Shown: positions 53,696 through 63,828, counted from the stretch's first letter. The stretch: 64,000 bases of DNA from Clostridium algidicarnis DSM 15099 (GCF_002934235.1 NZ_PTIS01000001.1:372001-436000), one strand, 5' to 3'. Notes: generated from the sequence alone by a model not told the origin. A program made the numbers and translations.

Positions 53696-54609
53696 TGAAA
53701 GAAGAAGTATTTTTAATAGAAGAATGTGTAGATGAAGAGAGGGTAGATAAATATTTATTTAGAAATTCAGAGACTTTATCAAGATCCTACATACAAAAAT
53801 TAATTGAGGAAAGTAATGTTCTAGTAAATGATAATCCTGTAAAAAGCAAATATAAGATAAAACAAGGAGATTTAATTAAGGTTTATCTTAAAGAAAACAC
53901 AGAAATTGAAGTGAGGCCCGAAAATATATATTTAGATATATTATATGAAGATGATGATATAATCATTGTAAATAAAGAGCAAGGCATAGTTGTTCATCCT
54001 GCATCTGGTAATCATGATGGCACACTTGTAAATGCACTTGTAAATCACTCTTCGAATTTATCTAAGGTTAATGGTAGTGAAAGACCTGGGATAGTTCACA
54101 GAATAGATAAAGATACTTCGGGAGTACTTGTTATAGCCAAAAATGATAATTCACATTGCATATTAGCAGAGCAATTTAAAGCACATACTATAAAAAGAGA
54201 GTACTATGCACTAGTTGAAGGAGTTTTAAAAAGTGACAGCGGCACTATAGACACTATAATAGGTAGAAATCCTAAAGAAAAGATTAAATTTGCAGTAGTA
54301 GAAGAAGGTAAGCGTGCTATAACTCATTATGAGGTTTTAGAAAGATATGAAAATAATACTTTAGTAAGGTGCAACCTAGAAACAGGAAGAACTCATCAAA
54401 TAAGAGTTCATATGGCCTATATAGGTCATCCTTTAGTGGGAGATCCGGTATATGGATATAAGAAACAAAAGTTCAACTTAAAGGGGCAAATGCTTCATGC
54501 CAAATCTTTAGGTTTTATTCATCCAACTAAAAATCAGTATGTTGAGTTTGAATCTGAACTTCCAGAGTATTTTACAAAAATACTTACTAGATTAAAAAAA
54601 CAGTTGTAA
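53695..54609 (+). CDS. rluD: Pseudouridine synthase, RluA/RluD family
   Basis: The enzyme converts selected uridines of rRNA to pseudouridine. The 304-residue product has an N-terminal S4 domain (VDKYLFRNSETLSRSYIQKLIEESNVLVN). The catalytic domain follows with GIVVHPASGNHDGTLVNAL and RPGIVHRIDKDTSGVLVIAK, which carries the catalytic Asp near residue 138. It also has LETGRTHQIRVHMAYIGHPLVGDPVYG. The ATG overlaps the lspA stop (taATG). Exact target sites cannot be told from sequence. Confidence 0.94.
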   Translation: MKEEVFLIEECVDEERVDKYLFRNSETLSRSYIQKLIEESNVLVNDNPVKSKYKIKQGDLIKVYLKENTEIEVRPENIYLDILYEDDDIIIVNKEQGIVVHPASGNHDGTLVNALVNHSSNLSKVNGSERPGIVHRIDKDTSGVLVIAKNDNSHCILAEQFKAHTIKREYYALVEGVLKSDSGTIDTIIGRNPKEKIKFAVVEEGKRAITHYEVLERYENNTLVRCNLETGRTHQIRVHMAYIGHPLVGDPVYGYKKQKFNLKGQMLHAKSLGFIHPTKNQYVEFESELPEYFTKILTRLKKQL

Positions 54610-54626
54610 AGAATAATTTTAGATGA

Positions 54627-55304
<678 letters not shown>

Positions 55305-55348
55305 TAAATTTTTTAAAATTATATTTTAACACACCAAATTAAAATGAA

Positions 55349-55402
55349 TTAAAAGATTTTCTATATATAAGTCTTTTAAAATAATCCAGTGAGGTTAAAA
55401 AG
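55349..55402 (+). promoter_or_regulatory. PyrR-binding RNA element with competing hairpin before uraA
   Basis: The RNA segment AAUCCAGUGAGGUU at 55383-55396 matches the PyrR consensus ARUCCNGNGAGGYU at every position. It sits on a stem of CTTTT (55373-55377) with AAAAG (55398-55402) and a purine-rich 5' internal bulge. The stem ends directly against the Shine-Dalgarno AGGAGG (55403-55408). A competing perfect 8-bp hairpin, TTAAAAGA (55349) with TCTTTTAA (55372), shares the 5' arm. There is no terminator, so control is probably translational. Confidence 0.78.
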
Positions 55403-55414
55403 AGGAGGAATAAT

Positions 55415-56680
55415 ATGAAAAACTACGTAGATGTAGAAGAAAGACTACCAATGATTAAGACATTACCTTTAAGTTTCCAACATTTATTTGCAATGGTAGG
55501 TGCAACTATATTAGTGCCAATGCTGACTAACACAAACCCTTCCTTAGCACTATTTTGTAGTGGGGTTGGAACCCTTATATATATATTGTGCACTAAGGGA
55601 AAGCTTCCAGCGTATCTTGGATCATCCTTTGCATTTATAGCACCTATAGTTGCAGCCACCGCTAAGTATGGTAGGCCATCAATGCTATCTGGTATAGTTG
55701 CAGCAGGGGTTGTTTATGTTATAGTAGCAGCTATAATTAAATTTACAGGTACGGGGTGGCTTGATAAATTACTACCGCCAATAGTTGTAGGATCTGTAGT
55801 TATTGTTATTGGTTTAGGACTTGCAGGTGTAGCTATAGACTGGGCGGGGTTAAATCCGAATTTTATGGTTCAATCTATGGAAGGCATCCCTAGAATGTCA
55901 TGGATAGCAGTATCCTTAGTAACTTTGGGCATAGGTATTTTTGGAACTATGTACTTTAAAGGATTTTTAGGTGTAATACCAATACTTGTAGCCATGGTTG
56001 TAGGATACATACTATCCTTAATTTTAGGTGTAATCCCACAAGAATCAGTAGAAATTATAAAATCAGCTAAACTTTTTGAAATACCAAGATTCATGGCACC
56101 AAAATTTAATTGGAATGCCATACTACTTATGGCTCCAGTGGCTTTTGTTACATTAGCAGAACATATAGGACATGTATATGTAACAAATAATGTTTGTGGA
56201 AAAGACTTCACAAAAGATCCAGGACTTCATAGATCTATATTAGGAGATGGAGTTGCCACGATTTTTGCAGGACTAGTTGGTGGACCGCCTAACACTACCT
56301 ATGGTGAAAATATAGGAGTTATGGCTATAACTAAGGTATATAGTGTTTGGGTTATAGCATGGGCAGCGGTTATAGCTATAGTGTTATCATTCATAGGTCC
56401 TGTATCTGCTGTAATAAGCAATATACCTCTACCAGTAATGGGTGGAGTGTCTATATTACTATTTGGTATAATAGCTTCATCAGGATTTAGAATTTTTGTT
56501 GAAAACAAAATAGATTTTGGTATGAAAAAGAATCTTATAATATGTTCCGTAATAATAATTTTAGGTATAGGTGGAGCGGTTATAGACTTTAAGGGTGTGA
56601 GTTTATCAGGAGGTGCACTAGCTACCTTAGTTGGCATAATACTAAATTTAGTGTTACCTGAAAAGAGTAAATCAGAGTAG
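55415..56680 (+). CDS. uraA: Uracil permease (NCS2 family)
   Basis: UraA imports uracil with protons. The 421-residue product has about 14 membrane segments. It begins VDVEERLPMIKTLPLSFQHLFAMVGATILVP and has LPAYLGSSFAFIAP and LLPPIVVGSVVIVIGL. The substrate site residues lie in VTLAEHIGHV (Glu near residue 248) and GGPPNTTYGENIGVMAIT. ATG at 55415 follows AGAGGAGG, next to a PyrR-binding element, so uptake is expected to fall when UMP is high. A strong terminator follows. Confidence 0.96.
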   Translation: MKNYVDVEERLPMIKTLPLSFQHLFAMVGATILVPMLTNTNPSLALFCSGVGTLIYILCTKGKLPAYLGSSFAFIAPIVAATAKYGRPSMLSGIVAAGVVYVIVAAIIKFTGTGWLDKLLPPIVVGSVVIVIGLGLAGVAIDWAGLNPNFMVQSMEGIPRMSWIAVSLVTLGIGIFGTMYFKGFLGVIPILVAMVVGYILSLILGVIPQESVEIIKSAKLFEIPRFMAPKFNWNAILLMAPVAFVTLAEHIGHVYVTNNVCGKDFTKDPGLHRSILGDGVATIFAGLVGGPPNTTYGENIGVMAITKVYSVWVIAWAAVIAIVLSFIGPVSAVISNIPLPVMGGVSILLFGIIASSGFRIFVENKIDFGMKKNLIICSVIIILGIGGAVIDFKGVSLSGGALATLVGIILNLVLPEKSKSE

Positions 56681-56687
56681 AAGGTTT

Positions 56688-56747
56688 AATATGAAAAGAG
56701 CTTGGATAAAAGGAAGTAGTTCCTTTGGTTCAAGCTCTTTTCATATT
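56688..56747. terminator. Bidirectional terminator between uraA and rqcH
   Basis: A perfect 17-bp outer stem, AATATGAAAAGAGCTTG (56688-56704) with its complement at 56731-56747, encloses a second 7-bp hairpin AAAGGAA/TTCCTTT. The T-run in the right arm and A-run in the left suit termination of both convergent genes. Confidence 0.85.
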
Positions 56748-56779
56748 ACCAACTATTTATCTACGGATAGGAGTTTATT

Positions 56780-58501
56780 TTAAACTCTTTTAAGTCCAAG
56801 GTCCTTAGGGTTTATATAAAGTGTTTTATTAGTATAATATATAACCATTCCAGGTTTAGCACCAGAAGGCTTTTTAACATTTTTAACTAAAGTGTAATCC
56901 ACAGGAACATTAGAGGAATCTTTAGATTTACTATAATAAGCAGCAAGGGTAGCAGCCTCTAACAAGGTTGTATCAGATATATTAGTTCCTTTTATTATTA
57001 CATGAGAACCAGGAATGTCCTTTGTGTGAAGCCAAGTATCCTGCTTGTTTGCAAATTTAAGCGTTAGATAATCATTTTGAATATTATTTTTTCCAACATA
57101 AATATCCAGTCCTTCACTAGAAATAAAATGCATTGGTTTTGAAATTTTCTTTTTGCCTTTTTTTAGAATCTTACGTTTTAAATATCCTGATTCAACAAGT
57201 TCAGACCTTATTTCTTCAATTTCTTCGTATTGTTCTATATTAACTAAGTTATTTAAAACAGAATTTAAATATTCTATCTCGTCAGCAGCTATTGAAAGTT
57301 GAATTTTAGCGGCTGCTTCAGATTTTTTATATTTATTATACTTTTTATAGAATGACTGTATATTTTCAGAGACTGTTTTATTTTCATCTAATTTTATAGT
57401 AATATATTCATCTTCATCACCATAATAATTTTGAAGAGACACTTCAGATTTACCTTGTGTAATGCTATATATATTTGCAGTTAAAAGTTCACCTTTAATT
57501 TTATACTCATCTTTATTTTTACATTCTTCTAAGGTGGATTTTAAAATATCAATTTTTTTATTACACCTATCTAAATTAGTATTAATTAATTTTAATAGCT
57601 CTGTGCTTCTACCGTGAACATGTTGACTTCTAGCTTTTTGTTTATAAAAAGATTCAATAAGTTTTGAAGGTGAGGTATAAATATCTTTATTATAACTTTT
57701 CATTGTAATTAGGTCTAGACAGTAGAAGTCTTTTAGCATATTTTCATCAAAGTAACTTATAAATTCAAAGTTATTAGAACGTATATTACTAAAGTAATCC
57801 ATGCAAATATTAGCATATGAATTTAAATCTTGATCTACATCTTCTAAAGAAAGGTAACTTTTGTATATATCCTCAGATAATAATTTGCTTACACCATTAA
57901 AACATAAAGAAGCAGTTTTATTAGAAATATCTAAATCATTTTCCTTAATAAAAGTTATTATGTTAGTATTACTGCAATTTAATGGATTTAATTTATCGAA
58001 ACTAGGTGGGTATTTAAACTTTAAACCAGGATAAATACTTCTATAGCTATTAATCTCAGGGGTTATATGTTTTATAGAGTCCATAACTATTCCATCTCTT
58101 TTTCTAACTAATGTAATATTACTATGTCTTCCCATAATTTCAATTACTAAAGAGTAGATACTATCAAAGCCTAAATCATCTGTATTTTCAACATCTATGA
58201 TTAGAACTCTATCATTGTTTAATTGTGTAATATCTTTTATTCTACCACTAACTATATATTTCCGAAGAATCATACAAAACATTGGAGCACTTGCTGGATT
58301 AGCTTTTGATTCTTCTGAAAAATGTATCCTTGGATAATTAGAGTTAGAACTTATAAGTAATTTTTTGTTACCGCTAGAACATCTAATACTTAATATAATC
58401 TCATCCTTTTCAGGCTGATTAACCTTATCTATTTTTGCGTTTAATATTTCGCTTTTTAATTCACTAACAATACTGTGTAAAAATATTCCATCTAAAGCCA
58501 T
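56780..58501 (-). CDS. rqcH: Rqc2 homolog RqcH (NFACT/FbpA family)
   Basis: RqcH binds split large ribosomal subunits carrying stalled peptidyl-tRNA and directs C-terminal alanine tailing. The 573-residue product has the NFACT-N domain (MALDGIFLHSIVSELKSEIL, then NSNYPRIHFSEES, then MGRHSNITLV). The helix-hairpin-helix and coiled-coil region follow. The NFACT-R domain has DIYVGKNNIQNDYLTLKFANKQDTWLHTKDIPGSHVIIKG. ATG at 58501 follows AGGAAG. It was formerly annotated as fibronectin-binding protein. It is a single gene with its own promoter. Confidence 0.94.
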   Translation of the reverse strand: MALDGIFLHSIVSELKSEILNAKIDKVNQPEKDEIILSIRCSSGNKKLLISSNSNYPRIHFSEESKANPASAPMFCMILRKYIVSGRIKDITQLNNDRVLIIDVENTDDLGFDSIYSLVIEIMGRHSNITLVRKRDGIVMDSIKHITPEINSYRSIYPGLKFKYPPSFDKLNPLNCSNTNIITFIKENDLDISNKTASLCFNGVSKLLSEDIYKSYLSLEDVDQDLNSYANICMDYFSNIRSNNFEFISYFDENMLKDFYCLDLITMKSYNKDIYTSPSKLIESFYKQKARSQHVHGRSTELLKLINTNLDRCNKKIDILKSTLEECKNKDEYKIKGELLTANIYSITQGKSEVSLQNYYGDEDEYITIKLDENKTVSENIQSFYKKYNKYKKSEAAAKIQLSIAADEIEYLNSVLNNLVNIEQYEEIEEIRSELVESGYLKRKILKKGKKKISKPMHFISSEGLDIYVGKNNIQNDYLTLKFANKQDTWLHTKDIPGSHVIIKGTNISDTTLLEAATLAAYYSKSKDSSNVPVDYTLVKNVKKPSGAKPGMVIYYTNKTLYINPKDLGLKRV

Positions 58502-58555
58502 AAATAAACTTCCTTTCTTAAAAAAAACGTACTGAATTTCGTTAATAATACATTG

Positions 58556-58584
58556 ATTATACCAATATTTAATATAGTTGTCTA
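58556..58584 (-). promoter_or_regulatory. Probable promoter of rqcH
   Basis: On the reverse strand TAGACA (58584-58579) and TATAAT (58561-58556) are separated by 17 bases, about 55 bases upstream of the rqcH ATG. Confidence 0.6.
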
Positions 58585-58679
58585 AATGTAATAAAATTTT
58601 TACAATTTATTTATATATATATAGTATTATATATATGCAATAATAATGTAATAGAAAGAATAGTTAAGGAGGAGCAATT

Positions 58680-59510
58680 TTGAATTTTAAAAAGATGCAT
58701 GGAAATGGAAATGACTTTATAATAATTGAGGATTTAAATAATGAATATTTAGGAAAAGAAGGTAGTATAGCATTAAAACTTTGTAATAGAAACTTTGGAA
58801 TAGGTGCAGATGGTATTTTAATAGTACGAAATTCTAAAGAAGCTGATATAGAAATGGTAATTATTAATTCAGATGGATCTTATGCTTCTATGTGTGGTAA
58901 TGGTATAAGATGTTTTGCAAAATATGTTTATGAAGAAAAGATAGTTGAAAAGACTATAATTAATATAAAAACAGGAGATGGAATAAAGAAGGTAAGTCTT
59001 ACTCTAAAAGGTGACAACATAGAAGAAATCACCGTATATATGGGGAAACCATCTTTAGATCCAAGTAATATATCAGAAGTTTCAGAAAAACCTATAATAA
59101 ATAAGCCATTAGAAATAAATAACAAGATATATATAATAAACTCGCTCCATCTTGGGGTGACACATACTGTTATAATAGATAAACTTAGTAATTATAAAAT
59201 AGAAGAAGGTAAATTTATAGAAGAAAACAGTTTTTTCAAAATGAAAACAAATGTTAACTTTTGCGAAGTATTAGATAGAAAGAGTATTAAAATTAAGACA
59301 TGGGAAGTTGGAGCAGGTCCGACTCTTGCTTGTGGAACTGGAAGTTGTGCCTCTGCATATATGTCTTATATTCTAGGATATACAGATAATGAAGTTTCAG
59401 TTACAGTGGAGGGTGGAACATTAAAGGTTCGAATAGAAGATGGTGATAACATATATATGATTGGAAATGCAGAAAATGTATTTAAAGGAACTCTTTTAAT
59501 GGAGTATTAA
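58680..59510 (+). CDS. dapF: Diaminopimelate epimerase
   Basis: DapF converts LL-diaminopimelate to the meso form used for lysine and mDAP peptidoglycan. The 276-residue product begins NFKKMHGNGNDFIIIED and has the two catalytic cysteines in SMCGNGIRCFAKY (about residue 72) and LACGTGSCASAY (about residue 220). It also has WEVGAGPTLACGTGS. The TTG start at 58680 has AAGGAGG upstream. It agrees with the mDAP-type MurE encoded in the window. The lipoprotein gene follows 20 bases later. Confidence 0.96.
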   Translation: MNFKKMHGNGNDFIIIEDLNNEYLGKEGSIALKLCNRNFGIGADGILIVRNSKEADIEMVIINSDGSYASMCGNGIRCFAKYVYEEKIVEKTIINIKTGDGIKKVSLTLKGDNIEEITVYMGKPSLDPSNISEVSEKPIINKPLEINNKIYIINSLHLGVTHTVIIDKLSNYKIEEGKFIEENSFFKMKTNVNFCEVLDRKSIKIKTWEVGAGPTLACGTGSCASAYMSYILGYTDNEVSVTVEGGTLKVRIEDGDNIYMIGNAENVFKGTLLMEY

Positions 59511-59530
59511 TATGACTGGTGGGAATAATG

Positions 59531-60589
59531 ATGAAGAAAAAGTGTAATGCTTTTATACTTTTACTTTTTACGCTATTTTTGGTTGCATGCAATAAAGGAG
59601 CCCCTAGTGAAAAAGATATAATTAAGGATTACAATTATTCAAATTTTACAAAGGCTACATTAATGGAATCATCAGAAACTAATATAAAGGCATATAGTTT
59701 AAAAGATGGAAAAAGAGAGTATATAGATGAGATAGAAGATATAATGGATTTTAAATACTCCGAAAATATTTTAATATATTTAAAGGAGAAAAATAAAAAC
59801 AAAGAACTTCCAAGTACAAATATTAGTATAATCAAAAAAGATAAAAAAATACAAAGTTTAGATAAATATAATAGCTATATTGATCTTAGGATATCTAAAA
59901 ATGGAAATAATATAGCTTACAGGGCATTTGAAGAGGATAGTCTTAGCAGTGCAAAAGGTGTTATGGTATATAACATGGCAACTAATAAAGAAAGTGAAGT
60001 TTCTAGCGATATCTTAATTTCGGGAAATGTTTATGACTGGATAGATGAAAACAACATAGTTTACTATGGAGCAATGAATAATTCAAAAGAATCTGCTATA
60101 TTTTTAAAAGACACAAATAATAATGAAGAAAAGAAACTTTTACAAATAAATGATGGATTCATCGTGTATTTAGAAAGTTTAGATGAAAATAATATTATAA
60201 CTATGAAGTATAGTAAAGATAATTATGAATTAGTTCTTATTAATTTAAAGGAAGAAACATATAATCCCTTTGACTTAAAGTTATCAAAAGTTTTTTACTC
60301 TCTTAAATCTGGAGAAGATATATATGTAATGGGTAAAGATGAAAGTGAAAAAGATTGTATATATAAACTTCAATTGGATAGAACATTTAAAAAGGCAGTA
60401 TTTAATTTTCCTAAAAATATAAATTCTTCAGGTGGAATGGCTGTAGATGAAAATGGTAATGTATATTTTTTAGGATATGAAGTTAATAAAGAAAAATCAA
60501 AGGTTTATATGATAAAAAAAGAGGATAATTCAGTTAATTTGATAATAGACAAAGAAAAAAACTATCATATATATCAAAAAGATAAATAG
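59531..60589 (+). CDS. Putative lipoprotein, unknown function (possible beta-propeller)
   Basis: The protein begins MKKKCNAFILLLFTLFLVACNKG, a type II signal peptide with lipobox LVAC, so it should be lipidated on Cys and held at the outer face of the membrane. The mature part (about 330 residues) is rich in Asn, Lys and Asp. Loosely repeated blocks such as NGNNIAYRAF, ENNIVYYGAM, DENNIITMKY and ENGNVYFLGY suggest a TolB-like or similar beta-propeller. I do not recognise a specific family. ATG at 59531 is favoured (GGTGGGA 6 bases upstream) over ATG 59528 or GTG 59519. A terminator follows. Confidence 0.75.
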   Translation: MKKKCNAFILLLFTLFLVACNKGAPSEKDIIKDYNYSNFTKATLMESSETNIKAYSLKDGKREYIDEIEDIMDFKYSENILIYLKEKNKNKELPSTNISIIKKDKKIQSLDKYNSYIDLRISKNGNNIAYRAFEEDSLSSAKGVMVYNMATNKESEVSSDILISGNVYDWIDENNIVYYGAMNNSKESAIFLKDTNNNEEKKLLQINDGFIVYLESLDENNIITMKYSKDNYELVLINLKEETYNPFDLKLSKVFYSLKSGEDIYVMGKDESEKDCIYKLQLDRTFKKAVFNFPKNINSSGGMAVDENGNVYFLGYEVNKEKSKVYMIKKEDNSVNLIIDKEKNYHIYQKDK

Positions 60590-60595
60590 TAAAAG

Positions 60596-60631
60596 AGGAA
60601 TATTTCTTAAAAAGAAATATTCCTTTTTTTG
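60596..60631 (+). terminator. Intrinsic terminator of dapF and the lipoprotein gene
   Basis: AGGAATATTTCTT and AAGAAATATTCCT (perfect 13 bp), AAA loop, then a run of T residues. Confidence 0.92.
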
Positions 60632-60649
60632 TGTATAAAAAATTAGTGT

Positions 60650-60679
60650 TTGACAATAATTATAAGTAAATCATGAAAT
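60650..60679 (+). promoter_or_regulatory. Possible promoter of the pilus/pseudopilus operon
   Basis: A perfect TTGACA at 60650-60655 precedes a weak TGAAAT at 60674-60679 with an 18-base spacer, 37 bases before the pilB start. The weak -10 makes this tentative. Confidence 0.4.
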
Positions 60680-60716
60680 ATATATGTTTAAACTATAGAA
60701 AGGGGTAATAGGGTAT

Positions 60717-62195
60717 ATGCTAAATCCTGAATTAAACTCTAGCCTAGTAAATCTAATACCTAAAAACATAGCTTATGAGAATTTTATGGTTCCACTTAAT
60801 ATAAATGATAAAATTATTGATTTAGCAATAAGTGATGAAAATAATTTATTTGCAATTAATTATGTGAAGTTTTTATATAAAAAAGAAGTTAGAATACATC
60901 TGTTTAAAGAAGAGGTGATATTGCAAAAGTTATCTCTTTATTATGGAAATAATGTTAAGGATAATTCTATTGAAGAATTAATAAAAGATAATGTGGAGAA
61001 AAGAGAAAAAATATCATGGGAAGAGAAGTCTCCTGCTTCTAGGTTAGTACAGGATATAATAAATGAGGCCATAGATGCTAATGCTAGTGATATTCATATT
61101 GAACCTAAAGAAAATGAAATAACTATAAGGTTTAGGAAGGATGGAGTTTTATTTCAATATATAAAACTTCCAAAGGCCGTGTTATCTAGTCTAGTTATAA
61201 GAATAAAGCTTTTATCTAATATGAACATTGCTGAAAAGAGGATACCACAGGATGGCAAAATATCATTTGCTAAAAAAGGCACAGGATATGATATAAGGGT
61301 TTCTTCTATTCCCACTATAAATGGTGAAAAGTTAGTTCTTAGGATTTTATATAAGGATTCAGCCTTTAAGTCATTAGACAATCTAGGATTTAAAAAGGAG
61401 CAATTAAAACTTATACGATCTATGTTAGATTCTCAGTATGGAATGATACTTGTAACAGGACCTACTGGTAGTGGCAAAAGTACTACTTTATATGGCATGA
61501 TAAATGATTTTAATAAAGAAAATTTAAATATAACTACTATAGAAGACCCTGTAGAATATAGTATAAAAGGTATTAATCAAATAAACGTTGATACTAAAGG
61601 AGGAGTACACTTTTCTTCAGGTCTTAGAAGCATTTTACGTCAAGATCCAGATATTATAATGATTGGTGAAATAAGAGATGAGGAAACAGCTCAAATAGCT
61701 TCTAGAGCAGCTATAACAGGACACAAGGTTTTATCAACACTTCATACTAATGATTGTATAGGTGCACTTTATAGACTGTCTGAAATGGGAATAAAGAGAT
61801 ATATAATGATGGATGCAGTATTAGGTGTAGTATCACAAAGTCTTGTAAGAAAGTTATGTTGTCATTGCAAACAAAAATCTAAAGAAAAACATTACAAAGG
61901 TCTAAATTTAGATATTAAAGAAGATGAATGGTTTTATGAAGCCAAGGGATGTAAGATTTGTAGGAACACAGGTTATTTAGGACGTGTTTTAGTTAGTGAA
62001 ATACTTTATTTAGATGAAGATAAGAAAATAAATCTACAAAATTGCAAGGATATAAGGGATTTTAGAAGAGAATTAAACATAAAAGAAGAAGATACCCTAT
62101 TATTTCAGTACAAACAGTTACTATTGCAAGGAGTAATAGATTATAAACAAGTTGTACCCATTATAACTAAGCAAAGGATGATGAAAGATGGATAG
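60717..62195 (+). CDS. pilB: Type IV pilus / type II secretion assembly ATPase (PilB/GspE family)
   Basis: This hexameric ATPase powers pilus or pseudopilus assembly. The 492-residue product has an N-terminal GspE domain (residues about 1-90). The core follows with Walker A GPTGSGKSTT near residue 248, the Asp box TTIEDPVEY, Walker B RQDPDIIMIGEIRDEETA, and the His box GHKVLSTLHTND. A four-cysteine zinc motif, CCHCKQ and CKICRNTG, lies near residues 381-420. The full N-domain favours PilB over the shorter ComGA, but a competence role is possible. It overlaps pilC by 8 bases. Confidence 0.92.
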   Translation: MLNPELNSSLVNLIPKNIAYENFMVPLNINDKIIDLAISDENNLFAINYVKFLYKKEVRIHLFKEEVILQKLSLYYGNNVKDNSIEELIKDNVEKREKISWEEKSPASRLVQDIINEAIDANASDIHIEPKENEITIRFRKDGVLFQYIKLPKAVLSSLVIRIKLLSNMNIAEKRIPQDGKISFAKKGTGYDIRVSSIPTINGEKLVLRILYKDSAFKSLDNLGFKKEQLKLIRSMLDSQYGMILVTGPTGSGKSTTLYGMINDFNKENLNITTIEDPVEYSIKGINQINVDTKGGVHFSSGLRSILRQDPDIIMIGEIRDEETAQIASRAAITGHKVLSTLHTNDCIGALYRLSEMGIKRYIMMDAVLGVVSQSLVRKLCCHCKQKSKEKHYKGLNLDIKEDEWFYEAKGCKICRNTGYLGRVLVSEILYLDEDKKINLQNCKDIRDFRRELNIKEEDTLLFQYKQLLLQGVIDYKQVVPIITKQRMMKDG

Positions 62196-63357
62196 GTATT
62201 ATTATATTGCATATAACTTAAATGGTAGGCGTAAAATGGGTACATTTAAAGGGAGAGAAGATGCATTATGGTTATCATTAAAAACTGAGGGTTATTATAT
62301 ATCAAGGTACCGTAAGGTTATTAATTTAAAGAAAGGCATTAAAAAATCTTCATATAAAGATTTAGAAATTTTATGTCTTAACTTAAAGCTTATGATAGGT
62401 TCAGGTGTTAGCTTACTTAGTTCTCTAAATATAATACAAGAAGGCATAGAAAATATGTCAGTAAAAAATAGTATTTTAGAAATATGTAAATCTTTAAAAG
62501 ATGGTAAAAGTCTAAGTCAAAGTTTTTTAAGTTATCCGAACATATATCCAAGGATGTTTATACAAATGATAAAAGTCGGTGAAGATAGTGGAAGGTTAGA
62601 AGATAGCTTTAAAATACTAGGTGATTATTATAAAAAGCAACAAAAACTAAAAAGTAAATTAATAAATGCACTATCATACCCAGTTGTACTTATGATTACT
62701 GTTATTATAATGTTTTTCTTTATAACAATTAAAGTAATTCCAAACTTTATGACTTTATTAGAAAATAATGTACAAGAACTACCATTGTACACAAAGGCAA
62801 TCTTAAGTATTAGTAGCTTCATTTCAGCTAAGTGGTATTTAATAGTAATAATACTTACATTAAATGTATTGATTGTATTATTTAACTATAAGCGGAGCTA
62901 CATGAGCAATTTTTTAATTTCAAGAATCAAGACCGTTAAAGAGTTTTATAATATTAAATTCATCATGAGTTTAAGGGTACTTATAGAATCAGGAAATACA
63001 ATTATAAATAGCATAGAAAAATGTACGAATATGTTTGAAGAGAATAATTATAAAAAAGATCTAAATTTAATAGTAGCAGATATAAAAAAAGGAAGAAGTT
63101 TATATAAAGCATTTAAAAGATCCGGATTATTTAATTCTATTTCTTTAGCAATTTTAAAGGTAGGAGAAGAAAGTGGTAATCTAGAAGAAAGCTTAAATCA
63201 CATAGAAGAAATAATGTTAGTTAACTATGAAAAGAAAATAGAAAAAAATCTAAATATTATTCAGCCTGTATCCTTAATTATTGTAGGTGGGATGATTTTA
63301 ACCCTTGTAATAACCTTAGTTTTACCCATGATTAATGGATTAACATCAATATCTTGA
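62188..63357 (+). CDS. pilC: Type IV pilus / type II secretion inner membrane protein (PilC/GspF family)
   Basis: The platform protein couples the assembly ATPase to the pilin. The 389-residue product has two T2SSF domains: DLEILCLNLKLMIGSGVSLLSSLNII with PRMFIQMIKVGEDSGRLEDSF, and FIMSLRVLIESGNTIINSIEKCT with SISLAILKVGEESGNLEESL. Membrane helices lie near residues 168-190, 215-232 and 360-383. A 40-residue N-terminal segment resembles the usual PilC lead-in. ATG 62188 overlaps the pilB stop, indicating coupled translation. Confidence 0.93.
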   Translation: MDRYYYIAYNLNGRRKMGTFKGREDALWLSLKTEGYYISRYRKVINLKKGIKKSSYKDLEILCLNLKLMIGSGVSLLSSLNIIQEGIENMSVKNSILEICKSLKDGKSLSQSFLSYPNIYPRMFIQMIKVGEDSGRLEDSFKILGDYYKKQQKLKSKLINALSYPVVLMITVIIMFFFITIKVIPNFMTLLENNVQELPLYTKAILSISSFISAKWYLIVIILTLNVLIVLFNYKRSYMSNFLISRIKTVKEFYNIKFIMSLRVLIESGNTIINSIEKCTNMFEENNYKKDLNLIVADIKKGRSLYKAFKRSGLFNSISLAILKVGEESGNLEESLNHIEEIMLVNYEKKIEKNLNIIQPVSLIIVGGMILTLVITLVLPMINGLTSIS

Positions 63358-63369
63358 AGCAGGTGACAT

Positions 63370-63828
63370 ATGAAAAAAGCATTTAATAAAGTTTATGTGA
63401 AAAAAAAAGGATTCACTTTAATTGAAATATTAATAACGTTAAGTCTTATAGGCATAACTGCATATATAACATTTATTCCTATAAATTTAGTAAAAAATAA
63501 TATATTTAATGCTGAAGTTAAACATTGCAAGACATCTATATTTTCATTAGTGTCTTTCTCTAGTGCATATTGTAAAGGTAATCAAAAAAATGGATACATA
63601 CAATTAGAAAAGAAAGCAAATAAAATAAGTTTTTCAGTTGATAATAAAATTGTTAAAGTTATGATAATACCAAAAGAATATAAATTAACGGGTGGTAGCT
63701 TGGATAATATATTGAATGTTGGCAAAGATGGCACAGTGCAACCTGGAACTATAAGCCTTAAAGATTCTAAAGGCAATGAACACTCAATTACAATACAGGT
63801 AGGTAATTTTTATGCGGAAATTAAATAA
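63370..63828 (+). CDS. Type IV pilin-like protein (major pilin / ComGC-type candidate)
   Basis: The 152-residue protein has a class III signal: KKKGFTLIEILITLSLIGITAY, with processing expected between Gly and Phe (residues 14/15) and Glu at +5 of the mature pilin. The hydrophobic N-terminal helix is followed by a soluble domain with a pair of cysteines (HCKTSIF and AYCKGN). Beta-rich C-terminal sequence ends IQVGNFYAEIK. It lies 12 bases after pilC. A prepilin peptidase is not in the window. Confidence 0.85.
   Translation: MKKAFNKVYVKKKGFTLIEILITLSLIGITAYITFIPINLVKNNIFNAEVKHCKTSIFSLVSFSSAYCKGNQKNGYIQLEKKANKISFSVDNKIVKVMIIPKEYKLTGGSLDNILNVGKDGTVQPGTISLKDSKGNEHSITIQVGNFYAEIK

Noticed and set aside
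58585-58640. Alternating TA tract before dapF as a structured element or promoter
   Set aside because: It is low-complexity TATATA sequence; the best TTTACA to TATTAT spacing is 20 bases, so no promoter is claimed.
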